Of a stretch of 64,000 nucleotides of DNA, positions 8,409-18,047 are shown one piece after another (position 1 is the stretch's first letter; every line of letters begins with the position of its first letter). This DNA comes from Vandammella animalimorsus (GTDB taxonomy: Bacteria; Pseudomonadota; Gammaproteobacteria; Burkholderiales; Burkholderiaceae_C), in assembly GCF_002285285.1 (NCBI RefSeq), contig NZ_NSJF01000001.1, positions 248,001 to 312,000 on the forward strand. Direction: 5' to 3'. Below the pieces are notes generated by a model. That model did not search any database. It was not told the DNA's origin and saw only the letters and a program-made list of their open reading frames with translations. Position numbers and translations under genes: made by a program.

Positions 8409-9521
8409 ATGGCAGCAGAGCATGAACTTGTGCAGCAGATCCGCCACTGGGCGCGGGAGCTGGGATTCTCGCAGATCGGTGTGGCCGGCATCGACCTCTC
8501 GGATGCCGAGCCCGGGCTGCTGGCCTGGCTGGCACAGGGCTTTCATGGCGAGATGCACTATATGGAGCGCCACGGCCTCAAGCGTGCGCGGCCGGCGGAG
8601 CTGGTGCCTGGCACGCTGAGCATCGTCACCGCCCGTATGGATTACTTGGCGCCTGGCACGCCGCCGGGCTGGCAGGCGCTGGAGTTGGCGCGCCTGCAGC
8701 AGCCAGGGCAGGCCATGGTGTCGCTTTACGCGCGCGGCCGCGACTACCACAAGGTGCTGCGCCAGCGCCTGCAAAAACTGGCCGAGCGCATTGCCCAGGC
8801 GGTGGGCCCGTTGGGGCACCGGGTGTTCACCGATTCGGCGCCGGTGCTGGAGGCTGAGTTGGCCAGGCGCAGTGGCCTGGGCTGGCGCGGCAAGCACACG
8901 CTGCTGCTCTCGCGCCAGGCCGGCTCGATGTTCTTTCTGGGCGAGATCTTCCTGGATCTGGCCCTGCCGCCCACGCCGGCTACCAGCGCACACTGCGGCG
9001 CCTGCCGCGCCTGCATGGACATCTGCCCGACCCAGGCCATCGTTGCTCCGGGCCAGGTCGATGCGCGGCGCTGCATCTCCTACCTGACCATCGAGCACCC
9101 GGGCCCCATCCCCGAGCCGCTGCGCCCGGCCATGGGCAACCGCTTGTACGGCTGCGACGATTGCCAACTGGCCTGCCCGTGGAACAAGTTCGCCCAGCCC
9201 AGCGTGTTGGCCGACTTTGCCGCGCGCCCGGCGCTGCAGCAAGGCGATCTGCTGAGCCTGCTGGGCTGGAGCGAGGCCGAGTTCCTGCAGCACACCGAAG
9301 GCAGCCCCATCCGCCGCATTGGCTACGCGCGCTGGCAGCGCAACCTGGCCGTGGTCAGCGGCAATGCGCTGCGCGCAGCGCAACTGCCCCAGGCCCAGGC
9401 CCGTCTGTTGTGCCAGCATTTACAGCGCATGGTGCAGGATCCGGCCAGCGACGCCCTGGTGCGCGAGCACGCGGCCTGGGCGCTGGCGCAGGCTGGCATG
9501 GCCCTGGTCCAGCAGGGCTGA
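8409..9521 (+). CDS. queG: Epoxyqueuosine reductase
   Basis: QueG reduces epoxyqueuosine to queuosine in the wobble position of GUN-anticodon tRNAs, using a cobalamin cofactor and two [4Fe-4S] clusters. The 370-residue length is normal for the long QueG form. Cluster ligands are in [14 protein letters not shown] (~195-210) and [11 protein letters not shown] (~248-258), and a HEAT-like C-terminal repeat follows. It diverges from tsaE. queF, another queuosine gene, lies at 30.0 kb. Confidence 0.95.
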   Translation: MAAEHELVQQIRHWARELGFSQIGVAGIDLSDAEPGLLAWLAQGFHGEMHYMERHGLKRARPAELVPGTLSIVTARMDYLAPGTPPGWQALELARLQQPGQAMVSLYARGRDYHKVLRQRLQKLAERIAQAVGPLGHRVFTDSAPVLEAELARRSGLGWRGKHTLLLSRQAGSMFFLGEIFLDLALPPTPATSAHCGACRACMDICPTQAIVAPGQVDARRCISYLTIEHPGPIPEPLRPAMGNRLYGCDDCQLACPWNKFAQPSVLADFAARPALQQGDLLSLLGWSEAEFLQHTEGSPIRRIGYARWQRNLAVVSGNALRAAQLPQAQARLLCQHLQRMVQDPASDALVREHAAWALAQAGMALVQQG

Positions 9522-9634
9522 CTGGCCTGGCCTTGCACCCATTGGGCCGCACCGCGCTACCATCACGGCCTTGCTTGACGCCTGCGCACAGGCCATCCAG
9601 ACCAACGCCTTCAGCCAGCCGCTGGGCCCGCCCC

Positions 9635-12085
9635 ATGAATGCCCCCATCGATGTTTCCTTTTTCCCGCGCCATGCCAAGCCATTGAGCGCCTACAAGCCC
9701 TATTGGGCCAAGCGCTTTGGCACCGCGCCTTTCCTGCCCATGAGCCGCGCCGAGATGGAGCAGCTGGGCTGGGACAGCTGCGACATCATCCTGGTGACGG
9801 GCGACGCCTACGTGGACCACCCCAGCTTTGGCATGGCCGTGATCGGCCGCGTGCTGGAGGCGCAGGGCTTTCGCGTGGGCATCATCGCCCAGCCCGACTG
9901 GCACAGCGCCGAGCCCTTCAAGGCGCTGGGCCGGCCCAACCTGTTCTGGGGCGTGACGGCAGGCAATATGGATTCGATGATCAACCGCTACACGGCCGAT
10001 CGCAAAATCCGCAGCGACGACGCCTACACCCCCGGCAACGTGGGCGGCAAGCGGCCCGACCGCGCCGCCATCGTCTATAGCCAGCGCTGCCGCGAGGCCT
10101 ACAAGGACGTGCCCATCATCCTGGGCGGCATCGAGGGCAGCCTGCGCCGCATCGCCCACTACGATTACTGGAGCGACAAGGTGCGCCGCTCCATCGTGGT
10201 GGACAGCAAGTGCGACCTGCTGCTGTACGGCAACGCCGAGCGCGCGCTGGTGGAAGTGGCGCACCGCCTGGCGCGGCGCGAGCCAGTGGCGCAGATCACC
10301 GACGTGCGCGGCACGGCCTTCGTGCGCCGCGCGCAGGATGAAGGCAAGCAGTGGTGGGAGCTGGACTCCACCGATGTGGACAGCCCCGGCCCGGTGGAGC
10401 CGCACATCAACCCCTATCTGACTGTGGGCGAGCAGGCCGCCAAGGCTGGCCAGGCGTGCCAGAACGGCCAATATGCCCCAAGCGATGCCCAGCCCGGCCA
10501 CCCGGGCGAGGGGCAGGGCAGCGCCGGCCAGGCCGGCAGCGACCAGGCGGATGTGCGGCCCGTGCAATTCATGCCCAACCCGGCGTTGGCCGGGCGCAAG
10601 AACTCCCGCGCCCTGCCGCCGCGCGAACACACCGTCATTCGCCTGCCCAGCTACGAGCAGGTCAAGGCCGACCCGGTGCTCTACGCCCACGCCAACCGCG
10701 TGCTGCACCTGGAGACCAACCCTGGCAACGCCCGCGCCCTGGTGCAGCGCCACGGCGAAGGCGCGGCCGCGCGCGACGTGTGGCTCAACCCGCCGCCCAT
10801 CCCGCTGACCACGGCCGAGATGGACCACGTCTTCGGCCTGCCCTACGCGCGCAGCCCGCACCCGCGCTATGCCGATGAACAGGGCAGCCACGACGGCGTG
10901 ACCAAGATCCCGGCCTGGGAGATGATTCGCACCTCGGTGAACATCATGCGCGGTTGTTTTGGCGGCTGCACCTTCTGCTCCATCACCGAGCATGAAGGCC
11001 GCATCATCCAAAGCCGCTCGGAAGACTCCATCATTGGCGAGATCGAGGAGATCCGCGACAAGGTTCAGGGCTTTACCGGCGTCATCTCCGACCTGGGCGG
11101 GCCCACGGCCAACATGTACCGCCTGGGCTGTCGCTCGCCCGAAATCGAGGCTGCCTGCCGCAAGCCCAGCTGCGTTTACCCCGGCATCTGCCCCAATTTG
11201 CACACCGACCACGGCCCGCTGATCCGCATCTATCGCCGCGCGCGTGGCCTCAAGGGCATCAAGAAGATCCTCATCGGCTCGGGCCTGCGCTACGACCTGG
11301 CCGTGCAATCGCCCGAATACGTCAAGGAGCTGGTGCAGCACCATGTGGGCGGCTATTTGAAAATCGCGCCCGAGCACACCGAAGCCGGCCCGCTGTCGAA
11401 GATGATGAAGCCTGGCATCGGCACCTACGACCGCTTCAAGCAGATGTTCGAGCGCTACAGCGCCGAGGCCGGCAAGAAGCAGTACCTCATCCCCTACTTC
11501 ATCGCCGCGCACCCGGGCACCAGCGACGAGGACATGATGAACCTGGCGCTGTGGTTGAAGAAAAACGGTTTTCGCGCCGACCAGGTGCAGACCTTCTACC
11601 CCAGCCCCATGGCCACAGCCACGGCCATGTACCACTCCGGGCGCAACCCGCTCAAGCGCGTGCGCCGCTGGATGCAGGACAAGAGCGAGGAGCAGGTGGA
11701 CATCGTGCGTGGCGAGAAGCGCCGCCGCCTGCACAAGGCCTTTTTGCGCTGGCACGACCCAAACAACTGGCCGCTGCTGCGCCAAGCCCTCAAGGACATG
11801 GGCCGCGCCGACTTGATCGGCAATGGCAAGCAGCACCTCATCCCCACCTGGCAACCGCTGACCGACGGCAGCTACCAAAGCGCGCGGCGCAGCAACTCCA
11901 CCCCCAAGCAAGCGCTGCAACCGCGCCGCGCCGATGCTGGCTCGGGCAGCGCCACCAAGCCAGGCCCCAAGGCCCGGCCCGGCCGCGCCAGCGCCCGCAA
12001 GCCCCAGGCGCAGCGCGGCAGTGCGCCCCAGCCCGGCCGGCTGCTGACCCAGCACACCGGCCTGCCGCCCCGGCCCGGCAAGTAG
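9635..12085 (+). CDS. YgiQ family radical SAM protein
   Basis: The 816-residue protein is of the UPF0313/YgiQ radical SAM family, whose reaction is not firmly known. The N-terminal region ([34 protein letters not shown], in part) is typical. The SAM-cluster motif CFGGCTFC follows RG at about residue 440. Between ~255 and ~315 it carries a Gly/Gln/Ala-rich insertion, and the last ~60 residues are a basic low-complexity tail. The chosen start ([15 protein letters not shown]) gives the family length; the frame is open further upstream into queG, without similarity. The gene stands alone between queG and the convergent phaC. Confidence 0.92.
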   Translation: MNAPIDVSFFPRHAKPLSAYKPYWAKRFGTAPFLPMSRAEMEQLGWDSCDIILVTGDAYVDHPSFGMAVIGRVLEAQGFRVGIIAQPDWHSAEPFKALGRPNLFWGVTAGNMDSMINRYTADRKIRSDDAYTPGNVGGKRPDRAAIVYSQRCREAYKDVPIILGGIEGSLRRIAHYDYWSDKVRRSIVVDSKCDLLLYGNAERALVEVAHRLARREPVAQITDVRGTAFVRRAQDEGKQWWELDSTDVDSPGPVEPHINPYLTVGEQAAKAGQACQNGQYAPSDAQPGHPGEGQGSAGQAGSDQADVRPVQFMPNPALAGRKNSRALPPREHTVIRLPSYEQVKADPVLYAHANRVLHLETNPGNARALVQRHGEGAAARDVWLNPPPIPLTTAEMDHVFGLPYARSPHPRYADEQGSHDGVTKIPAWEMIRTSVNIMRGCFGGCTFCSITEHEGRIIQSRSEDSIIGEIEEIRDKVQGFTGVISDLGGPTANMYRLGCRSPEIEAACRKPSCVYPGICPNLHTDHGPLIRIYRRARGLKGIKKILIGSGLRYDLAVQSPEYVKELVQHHVGGYLKIAPEHTEAGPLSKMMKPGIGTYDRFKQMFERYSAEAGKKQYLIPYFIAAHPGTSDEDMMNLALWLKKNGFRADQVQTFYPSPMATATAMYHSGRNPLKRVRRWMQDKSEEQVDIVRGEKRRRLHKAFLRWHDPNNWPLLRQALKDMGRADLIGNGKQHLIPTWQPLTDGSYQSARRSNSTPKQALQPRRADAGSGSATKPGPKARPGRASARKPQAQRGSAPQPGRLLTQHTGLPPRPGK

Positions 12086-12163
12086 CCAGGCAATAGGCAG
12101 GTCAGGCAGTGCAAGGCGCTCTGCGCGCCATCACCAAAAAAGCCGCTGGGCGCTACAAAAAAA

Positions 12164-12196
12164 CAAAAAACGCCTGCCCGGTCAAGGGCAGGCGTT
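12164..12196 (-). terminator. Intrinsic terminator of phaC
   Basis: An 11-bp stem (AACGCCTGCCC with GGGCAGGCGTT) is followed on the minus strand by T6-G-T7. It lies 40 bases past the phaC stop. The A-rich plus-strand side makes it one-directional. Confidence 0.85.
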
Positions 12197-12235
12197 GCTG
12201 TGAGCAGGGCAGGGCTGCAGCAATGATTCAAGTTT

Positions 12236-14176
12236 TCATGCGCGCTGCTTGACGTAGCTGCCGGGGGCGGGCTCCAGCACCTTGTAGGCGCTGCCTTTGC
12301 CCGGTTTTTTCGGCGCTGGGATCTGCTTGCCGGCGTGCTCGGCCAGCCATTGCGCCCAGTCCGGCCACCAGCTGCCGGGTTGCTGCTCGGCCGTCTCCAG
12401 CCACTGGCTCCAGTCCTCGGGGTATTGGCCGCTTTCGCTCTTCCAGTAGCTGCGCTTGCCGCGCGCCGGCGGGTTGATGACCCCGGCGATGTGGCCCGAG
12501 GCGCCCATGACGAAGCGCTTGGGCCCGCTGAACACCTGGGTGCTGGCGTAGGCGCCGCGGATGGGCACGATGTGGTCCTCGCGTGAGCCGTAGATGTACA
12601 TCGAGGCCTTGATCTTGCTCAGGTCGATGGCTTCGCCGCAGACCATGGCCTGGCCGGGCTGCACCAGGCGGTTTTCCAGATAGGTGTTGCGCAGGTACCA
12701 GGCGTAGAACGGGCCGGGCAGGTTGGTGCCGTCGCTGTTCCAGTACAGCAGGTCGAACGGCGGCGGGGTCTCGCCCTTGAGGTAGTTGCCCACCACGTAG
12801 TTCCACACCAGTTCGTTGGGGCGCAGAAAGCTGAAGGTGGTGGCCAGATCCTGGCCGCGCATCAGGCCGCGCTGGCCCATTTGCATTTCACGGAACTGCA
12901 CGACGTTCTCGTCGATGAAGATGTCCAGGATGCCCGTTTCGCTGAAGTCCACCAGCGTGGTCAGCAGCGTGGCGCTGTGCACCGGGTGCTGGCCGCGCGC
13001 GGCCAGCACGGCCAGCGCCGTGGTCAGGATGGTGCCGCCGACGCAAAAGCCCAGCGCGTTGATGGTCTCGGCGCCGGTGATGTCCTGCACTGCCTGGATG
13101 GCGCGCATGGCCGCATGCTCGATGTAGTCGTCCCAGGTCTTGGTGTCCATGCTCTGGTCGGGGTTGCGCCAGCTGACGACGAAGCAGCGATGCCCCTGGG
13201 AAACGGCGTATTCGATGAAGGAATTGCCCGGCTGCAAATCCAGGATGTAGTACTTGTTGATGCACGGCGGCACCAGCAGGAAAGGGCGCTCATGCACCTT
13301 GGCCGTGGTGGGCGTGTACTCGATGAGCTGGAAGAACTCGTTCTGAAACACCACCGAGCCGGGGGTGATGGCGATGTTGCGGCCGACCTCGAACTGTGCC
13401 TCGTCGGTCATCGAGATGTGGCCGCGCTGGATGTCCTCCCACATGTTCATCAGGCCCTTGGAGATGCTCTCGCCCTTGCTGCTCAGGGCCTTGACCTGGG
13501 CGTCCGGGTTCAGCGCCATGAAGTTGGTCGGCGCGGCTGCAGCCAGCCACTGGTCGACGGCGAACTGCAGGCGGGCGCGGGTTTTGGGGTCGGTCTCGGT
13601 GATCTCCACCAGCTTTTGCAAGGCGCTGGAATTGATCTGGTAGAGCGCGGCCGTCATGGCAGCCGGGCCATTTTCCAGCCAGGCCTGGCTGGAAAAGCGC
13701 CGATCCGAGCGCAGCACCTCGCCCAAATCCTTGGTCTCGCTCTGCGCCAGCTGCGAGATCTGCGCCAGATATTCCTGTTGCAGCGTCTGCAGCTTTTGCG
13801 GGGCGATGAACAGCCCGGCCAGCGGCGCGGCAGCGCCAGCATTGCCGCTTGACTGGGTTGGCATGAACGGGGCCAGAAAGCCCATAGGGCTGCCCAGCAT
13901 GCCCATCATGGCCTCGGGCGTAAAAGGCGCTGCCTGGGCCGGGGCCTCTTGCCCGACTTGTTTAGGCTGCGCGGCCTTGGTTGGTTTGGCGCCCTTGCCG
14001 GTTGTGTCAGGCTGCTGGCTGGCACTGGCTGCGGCGGCCAGCGGCGCTTGCATGGCCTGCTGCGTCCATTGCATCCATTGGCCGAGCGCGGCCTGCTGAA
14101 ACTGCTGCAGCTGCGCCCAGTAATCGGCCGGGCCTTGGCCTGGGGCAGCCTTGGGCTGGGCGTCGTGCTTGCTCAT
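12236..14176 (-). CDS. phaC: Class I poly(3-hydroxyalkanoate) synthase
   Basis: PhaC polymerises 3-hydroxyacyl-CoA into PHA at the granule surface. The lipase-like box GFCVGGT holds the catalytic Cys (~375); the catalytic Asp is in YGSREDHIVPI and the His in GASGHIAGV. The protein is 646 residues against ~570-590 for usual class I enzymes; the excess is an N-terminal Gln/Ala/Pro-rich region (about residues 10-125). The start MSKHDAQPK is preceded by AAGGAGA. It is monocistronic: own promoter at 14267-14296, own terminator. Thiolase and phasin are 7-10 kb away; no phaB reductase gene is in the window. Confidence 0.95.
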   Translation of the reverse strand: MSKHDAQPKAAPGQGPADYWAQLQQFQQAALGQWMQWTQQAMQAPLAAAASASQQPDTTGKGAKPTKAAQPKQVGQEAPAQAAPFTPEAMMGMLGSPMGFLAPFMPTQSSGNAGAAAPLAGLFIAPQKLQTLQQEYLAQISQLAQSETKDLGEVLRSDRRFSSQAWLENGPAAMTAALYQINSSALQKLVEITETDPKTRARLQFAVDQWLAAAAPTNFMALNPDAQVKALSSKGESISKGLMNMWEDIQRGHISMTDEAQFEVGRNIAITPGSVVFQNEFFQLIEYTPTTAKVHERPFLLVPPCINKYYILDLQPGNSFIEYAVSQGHRCFVVSWRNPDQSMDTKTWDDYIEHAAMRAIQAVQDITGAETINALGFCVGGTILTTALAVLAARGQHPVHSATLLTTLVDFSETGILDIFIDENVVQFREMQMGQRGLMRGQDLATTFSFLRPNELVWNYVVGNYLKGETPPPFDLLYWNSDGTNLPGPFYAWYLRNTYLENRLVQPGQAMVCGEAIDLSKIKASMYIYGSREDHIVPIRGAYASTQVFSGPKRFVMGASGHIAGVINPPARGKRSYWKSESGQYPEDWSQWLETAEQQPGSWWPDWAQWLAEHAGKQIPAPKKPGKGSAYKVLEPAPGSYVKQRA

Positions 14177-14266
14177 GGATGAAGTCTCCTTGTCGGTGGG
14201 TGTGTTGAAAATGCCGGGCAAAGGCCTTGCCAAGTAAGTGTGCGGCAGGCGTGCCTGTCGCCCGCG

Positions 14267-14296
14267 ATCATAGAGAGCGCGGCAGAGCGCATTCAA
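14267..14296 (-). promoter_or_regulatory. Promoter of phaC
   Basis: On the minus strand TTGAAT (14291-14296) and TATGAT (14267-14272) are 18 bases apart, giving a leader of about 85 bases. Two CTGCAG half-palindromes (14313-14318 and 14323-14328) lie upstream of the -35 box. They resemble halves of the palindrome before phasin but do not make the CTGC-N3-GCAG spacing. Confidence 0.5.
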
Positions 14297-14382
14297 GTGG
14301 GAAAACCCCGGGCTGCAGGCCACTGCAGGATGCTTTGGCAAGAAATTCTTGCAGCTTGCCCGTGCGGGGCAAAAACTGTGTC

Positions 14383-14388
14383 TATAAT
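14383..14388 (+). promoter_or_regulatory. -10 box TATAAT of tRNA-Met
   Basis: A perfect TATAAT lies 17 bases before the tRNA 5' end, so transcription starts about ten bases upstream of the mature end. A consensus -35 is not at the usual distance; TTGCCC at 14356-14361 is 21 bases away. Confidence 0.6.
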
Positions 14389-14405
14389 CTCGCTTCTTTA
14401 CTGAT

Positions 14406-14482
<77 letters not shown>

Positions 14483-14489
14483 AATTCCA

Positions 14490-14525
14490 GGGCTTGTAGA
14501 GTGATCTACAAGCCCTTTTGTTTTG
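14490..14525 (+). terminator. Terminator of the tRNA-Met transcript
   Basis: An 11-bp perfect stem (14490-14500 with 14505-14515, arm GGGCTTGTAGA) closes a GTGA loop and is followed by TTTTGTTTTG. It starts eight bases past the tRNA CCA. Confidence 0.9.
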
Positions 14526-14617
14526 GGCCGCGCAGCGTCAAGCGCAGCCCTCCGTCTACCCGTCTACCCTCTTCACATTCGCGCGCCTGTTCAAGAATCT
14601 TGGTGCGAGCTGAAAAA

Positions 14618-15439
14618 GTGAGCCCCCCATCGGTCAACCTCATCGCCTCGCGCGAGAACGCGCAGATCAAGCTCTGGCGCCGTCTGGCGCAGCAGAGCAA
14701 TGCCTATCGCAAGCACGGCCAGCTTTGGCTGGAAGGCGAGCACCTGTGCGCCATGGCGCAGCAGGCGCGCCTGCCGGTGCAGGCGCTGGTGCTGTCGCGC
14801 ACACGCTGGGAGGCCGGCGAGCTGGCGCAATGGATGCCATTTCAAGGAAGCGGCGGCGCGCCTGGTGCGACCCAGGCGCGGGCTTTTGTGCTCGAAGACG
14901 GGTTGTTCGCCCACGTCAGCGGGCTGGAAAGCCCGGCCGGCCTGGCCTATGTCACGACCTGGCAGGCCCAGGCCCAGCCCGTGCCAGGTCTGGCCACGGT
15001 GGTGCTCGATCGCCTGCAGGATGCGGGCAACGTCGGCGCCATCTTGCGCTGCGCGGCGGCTTTCGGCTTTGGCCAGGTGCTGGCGCTGGAGGGCACGGTG
15101 GCGCTGTATTCGCCCAAGGTGTTGCGCGCTGGCATGGGCGCGCACTTCAGCCTGCATCTGCTGGAGCAGGCCACGCTGGAGCAGGTGCAGGCGTTGCAGC
15201 TGCCGCTGCTGCTGACCAGCTCGCACGCCGGCCAATATGTGCACCAGGCCCAGTTGCCCTGGCCCTGCGCCTGGGTGCTGGGCCACGAAGGGCAGGGCGT
15301 GGCGCAGGCCTTGGCAGAGCTGCCACACCAGCCGCTGCGCATTGCCCAGCCGGGTGGGCAGGAGTCACTCAACGTCGCCACCGCTGCGGCCATTTGCCTG
15401 CATGCCAGCGCAGTGAGCGCCGCTGCAACTGGGGCTTGA
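14618..15439 (+). CDS. TrmH/SpoU family RNA 2'-O-methyltransferase
   Basis: The 273-residue SPOUT-fold methyltransferase probably methylates a ribose in rRNA or tRNA. The knot motifs are visible: VVLDRLQDAGNVGAILRCA (motif 1), CAWVLGHEGQGV (motif 2) and QPGGQESLNVATAAAICL (motif 3). An N-terminal substrate-binding region (EGEHLCAMA) resembles RlmB/TsnR-type proteins. No ATG fits; GTG at 14618 (VSPPSVNLIASREN) begins the recognisable homology, and the frame upstream runs back into the tRNA terminator. Specificity (rlmB-like or other) is undetermined. Confidence 0.88.
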   Translation: MSPPSVNLIASRENAQIKLWRRLAQQSNAYRKHGQLWLEGEHLCAMAQQARLPVQALVLSRTRWEAGELAQWMPFQGSGGAPGATQARAFVLEDGLFAHVSGLESPAGLAYVTTWQAQAQPVPGLATVVLDRLQDAGNVGAILRCAAAFGFGQVLALEGTVALYSPKVLRAGMGAHFSLHLLEQATLEQVQALQLPLLLTSSHAGQYVHQAQLPWPCAWVLGHEGQGVAQALAELPHQPLRIAQPGGQESLNVATAAAICLHASAVSAAATGA

Positions 15440-15632
15440 ACAGGCGCTTTTGGCTGGCGTTCCATAGGTGCTGGCAGCAGTGCTTTGCGGGTTTTCCTGA
15501 TGCACATCGCAAGGAAATAGCTTGTTGCACAGGTTACAGTTGTTCCTGAATGAATGCATTTCTGCACTTCATGAACACTGGGGAGTCGGCATGCCTTTGC
15601 AGACACTGCCCCTGAAAGAGTGAGATCGCCCC

Positions 15633-16187
15633 ATGCCCGACCCGCACACCACCCCCGTTGCCTGCTTCACAGAGCCTTTGCTTCGATATCGCCAGCACGG
15701 GCGCGCAGCCATGGCGGCGCTGGCCTTGGCCCTGGCCGCCGCACCGGCGCTGGCGACCTGCCCCATCAATGGCAAGCCAGGGCAATTTGAGGTTGTGCCC
15801 GAGAGCCACGGTGCGGAAGTCCGGGACACGGCCACCGGCCTGGTCTGGCGGCGGTGCAGCGAGGGCCAGAGCTGGAGCGGCACATCCTGTGTGGGCACCT
15901 TCAGCCGGATGACCTACGACGAGGCCATGGCCCATGCCGAAGGGCAGCCAGATGGGCGCTTGCCCAGCCTCAAAGAGCTGCAGACGTTGGTGAATCGAGA
16001 CTGCACAAACCCTGCCATTGACACTGACACCTTCCCGAACACGCCCGGCACCTGGTATTGGACGAGGACGCCCTATGCAGGCAGCTCTGCCGATGCCTGG
16101 ATCGTGGGCTTTTCCGAGGGCGGCTTTGCCGATTACTACTACCAGAACTTCCGTGGCGCGGTGCGCTTGGTGCGAACCGGCCGGTGA
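15633..16187 (+). CDS. Exported DUF1566 (Lcl_C-like) protein
   Basis: A 184-residue protein with a signal peptide (hydrophobic MAALALALAAAPALA, cleavage before TCPING) behind a 26-residue N-region; ATG 15711 is an alternative start. The mature part is one DUF1566 domain: DTATGLVWRRC, a Cys pair, RLPSLKELQTLV, and a Trp/Tyr-rich end closing in VRLVRTGR. DUF1566 domains have a C-type-lectin-like fold and often bind ligands or surfaces. It is a paralogue of the 24766-25323 gene (same Cys, RLP.KEL and VRLVR positions). It stands alone between the methyltransferase and murJ; function unknown. Confidence 0.8.
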   Translation: MPDPHTTPVACFTEPLLRYRQHGRAAMAALALALAAAPALATCPINGKPGQFEVVPESHGAEVRDTATGLVWRRCSEGQSWSGTSCVGTFSRMTYDEAMAHAEGQPDGRLPSLKELQTLVNRDCTNPAIDTDTFPNTPGTWYWTRTPYAGSSADAWIVGFSEGGFADYYYQNFRGAVRLVRTGR

Positions 16188-16289
16188 TGCCGATGTATGT
16201 TGGGGGGCGGCTTGGCCGCCCTCGTTTTTGTGGCCATGGCCGGCGCTGTATGGTGAGCAGCTCGGCGTGGCGCGCCTGGCCGCCTTGCC

Positions 16290-16295
16290 TACAAT
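16290..16295 (+). promoter_or_regulatory. -10 box TACAAT upstream of murJ
   Basis: The string TTGCCTACAAT ends at 16295, as before queG. Transcription would begin near 16302, ~75 bases before the murJ GTG and immediately before a terminator-like hairpin. No clear -35 box. Confidence 0.35.
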
Positions 16296-16305
16296 CGCCA
16301 TCTGC

Positions 16306-16345
16306 ATGCTGCCGCTTGCCAGGCGGCATTTTTTTGATCTTTTTT
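16306..16345 (+). terminator. Terminator-like hairpin between the TACAAT box and murJ
   Basis: ATGCTGCC (16306-16313) pairs with GGCGGCAT (16322-16329) with one G-T pair and an 8-base loop, followed by a T-run, GATC and six more T. It could end transcription of the DUF1566 gene (stop at 16187). It lies between a putative promoter and the murJ start, so it might instead be a leader attenuator. Confidence 0.65.
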
Positions 16346-16375
16346 CGCGCCGCACTGCGCTGGGGCGCTGCTGTT

Positions 16376-17953
16376 GTGTCTCTCTTCAAAGCTGCTTCCA
16401 CGGTGTCCTTGCTGACGCTGGCCTCGCGCGTGACCGGGTTGGTGCGCGATCTGTTGATGGCCGCCGTCTTTGGCGCCAACGCCCTGACCGATGCCTTCAA
16501 CGTGGCATTTCGCATTCCCAACTTGTTCCGGCGCCTGTTTGCCGAAGGGGCCTTCAGCCAGGCTTTCGTGCCGGTGCTGGCGGCCACGCGCGCGCAGCAG
16601 GGCGATGCGGCCACGCAGCAGCTGATCGACCGGGTGGCCACGGCGCTGCTGTGGGTGCTGCTGCTGTTCAGCGCCCTGGGCGTGCTGGCCGCGCCGCTGT
16701 TGGTGTGGCTGCTGGCCAGCGGCCTGCAGCAGGACGGCAGCTTCGATGCCGCAGTGCGCATGACGCGCTGGATGTTCCCCTACATCGCCTGCATGTCGCT
16801 GGTGGCGCTTTCGGCGGGCATTCTCAATACCTGGAAGCGCTATGCCGTGCCAGCGGCCACGCCGGTGTTGCTCAATCTGTGCATGATCGCCGCCGCGCTG
16901 GGGCTGGCGCCAGCGTTTGCGCGCGCGGGCATCGAGCCGATCTATGCCATGGCCGCAGGCGTCATGGCCGGTGGGCTGCTGCAGCTGGGCATCCAGGTGC
17001 CGGCCTTGCTGCGCATGGGCCTGCTGCCGCGCCTGGCGTTCAGCCCGGCGGGCATTGCCCAGGCCTGGCGCGACAGCGGCGTGCGGCGCATTCTGGCGCT
17101 GATGGGCCCGGCGCTGCTGGGTGTGGGCGTGGCGCAGATTTCGCTGATGATCAACACGCAGATTGCCTCTTACCTGCAGGCCGGCAGCGTGACCTGGCTG
17201 TTTTATGCCGATCGCCTGATGGAGTTCCCCACGGCCTTGCTGGGCGTGGCGCTGGGCGTGGTGTTGACGCCGCGCCTGGCTGCGGCCCAGGCCGCCGGTG
17301 ATGGCGCGCAGTATTCGGCCATGCTCGACTGGGGGCTGCGCATGGTGGTGGCGCTGGCGTTGCCCTGTGCTGTGGGCCTGCTGTGTTTTGCCACGCCGCT
17401 GGTGGCCAGCCTGTTCCACTATGGCGCGCTGCGCGATGGCGATGTGCGGCAGATTGCGCTGGCCCTGATGGGCTATGGCGCGGGCCTGTTGGGGCTGGTG
17501 GCCGTGAAGGTGCTGGCGCCGGGCTACTACGCCAGCCAGGACATGCGCACGCCAGTCAAGGTGGCGGTGGTGGTGCTGGTATTGACGCAATGCCTCAATG
17601 CTGTGCTGGTGCCGGTGCTGGCCCATGCCGGGCTGGCGCTGTCGATCGGCATCGGGGCGCTGTGCAATGCCCTTTGGCTGCTGTTGGGCCTGCGTCGCCG
17701 TGGCGCCTATCGCCCTGCGCCGGGCTGGTGGCGTTTTGGCAGTCAGGTGTTGGCGGGCTTGATTGCGCTGGCGCTGTTTTTGCTGTGGGCAGCGCAGTCG
17801 CAGGATTGGCTGGCGCTGCGCGCCGCGCCGGGCTGGCGCATTCTGCACCTGGGCTGGATGCTGCTGGCGGCCGTGGGCGTGTACTTTGGCGTGTTGTTGG
17901 CCAGTCGTTTTGACTGGCGCGCGCTGCTGCGCGGGCCGCGTCAGTGGGATTGA
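16376..17953 (+). CDS. murJ: Lipid II flippase MurJ
   Basis: MurJ moves lipid II across the inner membrane for peptidoglycan synthesis. The 525-residue MVF-type protein begins VSLFKAASTVSLLTLASRVT and continues with the typical GLVRDLLMAAVFGAN and FRIPNLFRRLFAEGAFSQAF, followed by about 14 transmembrane segments. GTG 16376 is chosen because it starts the family homology; the open frame upstream is unrelated. It is followed after 94 bases by the SirB1-family gene. Confidence 0.95.
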   Translation: MSLFKAASTVSLLTLASRVTGLVRDLLMAAVFGANALTDAFNVAFRIPNLFRRLFAEGAFSQAFVPVLAATRAQQGDAATQQLIDRVATALLWVLLLFSALGVLAAPLLVWLLASGLQQDGSFDAAVRMTRWMFPYIACMSLVALSAGILNTWKRYAVPAATPVLLNLCMIAAALGLAPAFARAGIEPIYAMAAGVMAGGLLQLGIQVPALLRMGLLPRLAFSPAGIAQAWRDSGVRRILALMGPALLGVGVAQISLMINTQIASYLQAGSVTWLFYADRLMEFPTALLGVALGVVLTPRLAAAQAAGDGAQYSAMLDWGLRMVVALALPCAVGLLCFATPLVASLFHYGALRDGDVRQIALALMGYGAGLLGLVAVKVLAPGYYASQDMRTPVKVAVVVLVLTQCLNAVLVPVLAHAGLALSIGIGALCNALWLLLGLRRRGAYRPAPGWWRFGSQVLAGLIALALFLLWAAQSQDWLALRAAPGWRILHLGWMLLAAVGVYFGVLLASRFDWRALLRGPRQWD

Positions 17954-18047
17954 ACCTCGCACCCAATACTGCGCTCGGGTTTGGCGCAACAGGTCAGGGG
18001 CTGTTGCTACACTGACTGGCCCCTGGTTCGTCTTGCCTGCCCACGCC

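Noticed and set aside
9611-12055. 814-codon minus-strand frame opposite the YgiQ-family gene
   Set aside because: Antisense shadow of a well-supported radical SAM gene; no recognisable protein features.
14501-14617. Upstream start of the SpoU-type methyltransferase
   Set aside because: The extension would begin inside the tRNA-Met terminator; homology starts at the GTG at 14618.
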